Below the pieces are notes generated by a model. It was not told the origin of the DNA. It saw nothing but the letters and a program-made list of their open reading frames with translations, and did no database searches. Source: Aggregatibacter segnis ATCC 33393 (GTDB taxonomy: Bacteria; Pseudomonadota; Gammaproteobacteria; Enterobacterales; Pasteurellaceae). Taken from it: DNA of 64,000 nt. Of this stretch, positions 62,524 to 64,000 are shown piece by piece (position 1 is the stretch's first letter; each line of letters starts with the position of its first letter). The DNA lies in assembly GCF_000185305.1 (NCBI RefSeq), contig NZ_GL622200.1:283359-347358 (forward strand). Direction: 5' to 3'. Position numbers and translations under genes: made by a program.

Positions 62524-64000
62524 ATGTTCCAAACTTTCCGTGGCTCTCCTGCCCTTTCCGAATTCCGTATCAATGGCTTAATGCAAAAATTCCAACAGCA
62601 ACAATTACCGGTGAAATCCGTGTATGCGGAATATGTGCATTTTGTGGCATTAAATGACGCACTTTCTGCTGAACAGGAAGCCAAACTGAAAGCCTTGTTG
62701 CATTACGGTCCAACCTTGGCAGAACATGAAGCCAAAGGGGAAAGTTTTATTGTGATTCCGCGTGTCGGCACGATTTCCTCTTGGTCCTCCAAAGCTACCG
62801 ATATCGCCCACAACTGCGGCTTAAACGAAGTGGAACGTATTGAGCGTGGTTTGGCGTATTACTTTGAATTGACACAGCCGTTAGATGAAAAAACAACGGA
62901 AAAACTGACCGCACTTTTACATGACCGCATGATGGAAACCGTCGTACGCAAGGCAGACGAGGCGGAAGTGTTGTTCCGTCAACAAGAACCAAAACCGTTC
63001 AAAACCGTGGATATTTTAAACGGTGGACGCAGTGCCTTAGAAAGTGCCAACGTGGAACTTGGATTGGCGTTGGCGGAAGATGAAATTGATTATTTGATGG
63101 AAAATTTCACCGCACTTGGACGCAATCCGCACGACATCGAACTGTACATGTTCGCGCAAGCCAACTCGGAACACTGTCGCCACAAAATTTTTAACGCCGA
63201 CTGGATTATCGACGGCAAAAAACAGGACAAATCCCTGTTCAAAATGATCAAAAATACCTTTGAGAAAACCCCTGATTTTGTGCTTTCCGCGTATAAAGAC
63301 AACGCGGCAGTGATGGAAGGTTCCAAAGCGGGACGTTTCTTCCCAGATGAAGACGGCATTTACCGTTATCACAATGAAGACACCCACATTTTGATGAAAG
63401 TGGAAACCCACAACCACCCGACCGCCATTTCTCCGTTCCCGGGGGCGGCAACCGGCTCCGGTGGGGAAATCCGTGACGAAGGCGCGACCGGTCGTGGTGC
63501 AAAACCGAAAGCGGGTTTGGTGGGCTTCTCTGTATCCAACTTATGCATACCAAACTTTGAACAACCTTGGGAAGCGCCGCTTTCCAAACCGAACCGTATT
63601 GCTTCCGCTTTAGACATTATGCTGGAAGGTCCGTTAGGTGGTGCAGCGTTTAACAACGAATTCGGTCGTCCTGCATTGCTTGGCTATTTCCGTACTTACG
63701 AACAAAAAGTGAATAGCTTCAATGGCGAAGAAGTGCGCGGCTACCACAAACCGATCATGTTGGCAGGCGGTATCGGCAACATTCGTGCCGAACACGTGCA
63801 AAAAGGCGACATTCCGGTGGGCGCAAAATTGGTTGTGCTTGGCGGTCCGGCAATGAACATCGGCTTAGGCGGTGGTGCCGCCTCTTCTATGGCATCCGGT
63901 AAATCCAAAGAAAACTTGGATTTCGCCTCCGTACAACGGGATAACCCTGAAATGGAACGTCGCTGCCAAGAAGTGATCGACCGTTGCTGGCAGCTAGGCG
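62524..64000 (+). CDS. purL: Phosphoribosylformylglycinamidine synthase, N-terminal part
   Basis: Converts FGAR to FGAM with glutamine and ATP in purine synthesis. The frame opens at the ATG at 62524 ([20 protein letters not shown], with AAAGGTAATC upstream) and runs open to the window edge, so 492 residues are visible of the about 1300 expected for the large single-chain form. [58 protein letters not shown] and [19 protein letters not shown] are the FGAM synthetase hallmarks. Predicted to be repressed by PurR. Confidence 0.97.
   Translation, partial: MFQTFRGSPALSEFRINGLMQKFQQQQLPVKSVYAEYVHFVALNDALSAEQEAKLKALLHYGPTLAEHEAKGESFIVIPRVGTISSWSSKATDIAHNCGLNEVERIERGLAYYFELTQPLDEKTTEKLTALLHDRMMETVVRKADEAEVLFRQQEPKPFKTVDILNGGRSALESANVELGLALAEDEIDYLMENFTALGRNPHDIELYMFAQANSEHCRHKIFNADWIIDGKKQDKSLFKMIKNTFEKTPDFVLSAYKDNAAVMEGSKAGRFFPDEDGIYRYHNEDTHILMKVETHNHPTAISPFPGAATGSGGEIRDEGATGRGAKPKAGLVGFSVSNLCIPNFEQPWEAPLSKPNRIASALDIMLEGPLGGAAFNNEFGRPALLGYFRTYEQKVNSFNGEEVRGYHKPIMLAGGIGNIRAEHVQKGDIPVGAKLVVLGGPAMNIGLGGGAASSMASGKSKENLDFASVQRDNPEMERRCQEVIDRCWQLG

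Noticed and set aside
63037-63656. Three minus-strand frames at the right end
   Set aside because: They are shadows of purL, whose real frame runs open past the window edge.

Overview
The window comes from a gammaproteobacterium of the family Pasteurellaceae. It is saturated on both strands with the Haemophilus-type DNA uptake sequence (core AAGTGCGGT or its complement). Every protein I recognise is closest to H. influenzae or E. coli orthologues, and local gene orders such as plsX-fabH-fabD-fabG-acpP, rsfS-rlmH-mrdA-rodA-rlpA-dacA-ybeD-lipB-lipA, lgt-thyA-tadA and aroQ-accB-accC-yhdT-panF-prmA-dusB-fis are typical of the group. The base composition looks richer in G+C than H. influenzae, so Aggregatibacter or a close relative is my best guess. 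That genus-level call is inference. This is dense core chromosome: I see no prophage, insertion sequence, integrase or CRISPR array.

Layout. 1-3.9 kb (minus): mltG (cut by the window edge), glnB with an AI-2E-family exporter, then psd-fklB. 4.1-8.6 kb (plus): five overlapping biotin genes bioA-F-G-C-D. 8.6-13.7 kb: yceD-rpmF and the fatty-acid genes plsX, fabH, fabD, fabG, acpP. 13.9-16.5 kb: an MFS transporter converging on rho. 16.8-26.2 kb: rhlB, then the cell-elongation and lipoate group rsfS, rlmH, mrdA, rodA, rlpA, dacA, ybeD, lipB, lipA. 26.4-34.3 kb: cysS, ppiB, a TatD-family hydrolase, the anaerobic ribonucleotide reductase genes nrdD and nrdG separated by a repeat-filled gap, and an acyl-CoA synthetase. 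34.5-43 kb: dnaE, a YafJ-like amidotransferase, gdhA, argH and a lone GT32 glycosyltransferase. 43.1-45.3 kb: four identical tRNA-Val(UAC) genes, gltX and tRNA-Ala(GGC). 45.5-52.2 kb: rppH, a TSUP permease, lgt, thyA, tadA, yihI, a DUF2489 gene, hemN and a GNAT gene. 52.4-62.4 kb: tpiA, menB, menC, aroQ, accB, accC, yhdT, panF, prmA, dusB, fis. 62.5 kb to the end: purL (cut by the window edge).

The genes connect functionally. Biotin synthesis, the biotin carboxyl carrier and biotin carboxylase (accB, accC), pantothenate uptake (panF), acyl carrier protein and the fab genes, lipoate synthesis (which draws octanoyl-ACP), psd and plsX together form a lipid and acyl-carrier theme. PBP2, RodA, RlpA, DacA and MltG are peptidoglycan elongation and turnover factors. 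Fis, Rho, RhlB, RppH, RsfS and the tRNA genes belong to growth-rate and RNA control.

The most unusual item is menC at 54266-55579. A complete minimal-nucleotidyltransferase (MntA/HI0073-like) domain is fused in frame to the N-terminus of a complete o-succinylbenzoate synthase, with no HEPN toxin partner nearby. Other points of note are a pair of NrdR boxes 32 bp apart before nrdD, a near-perfect PurR operator before purL, perfect inverted repeats flanking individual tRNA-Val copies, a probably leaderless yceD mRNA, an RlpA without any cysteine (hence not a lipoprotein), and an 18-bp operator-like dyad before the MFS gene. All coordinates and motifs were read by eye; no database search was run.
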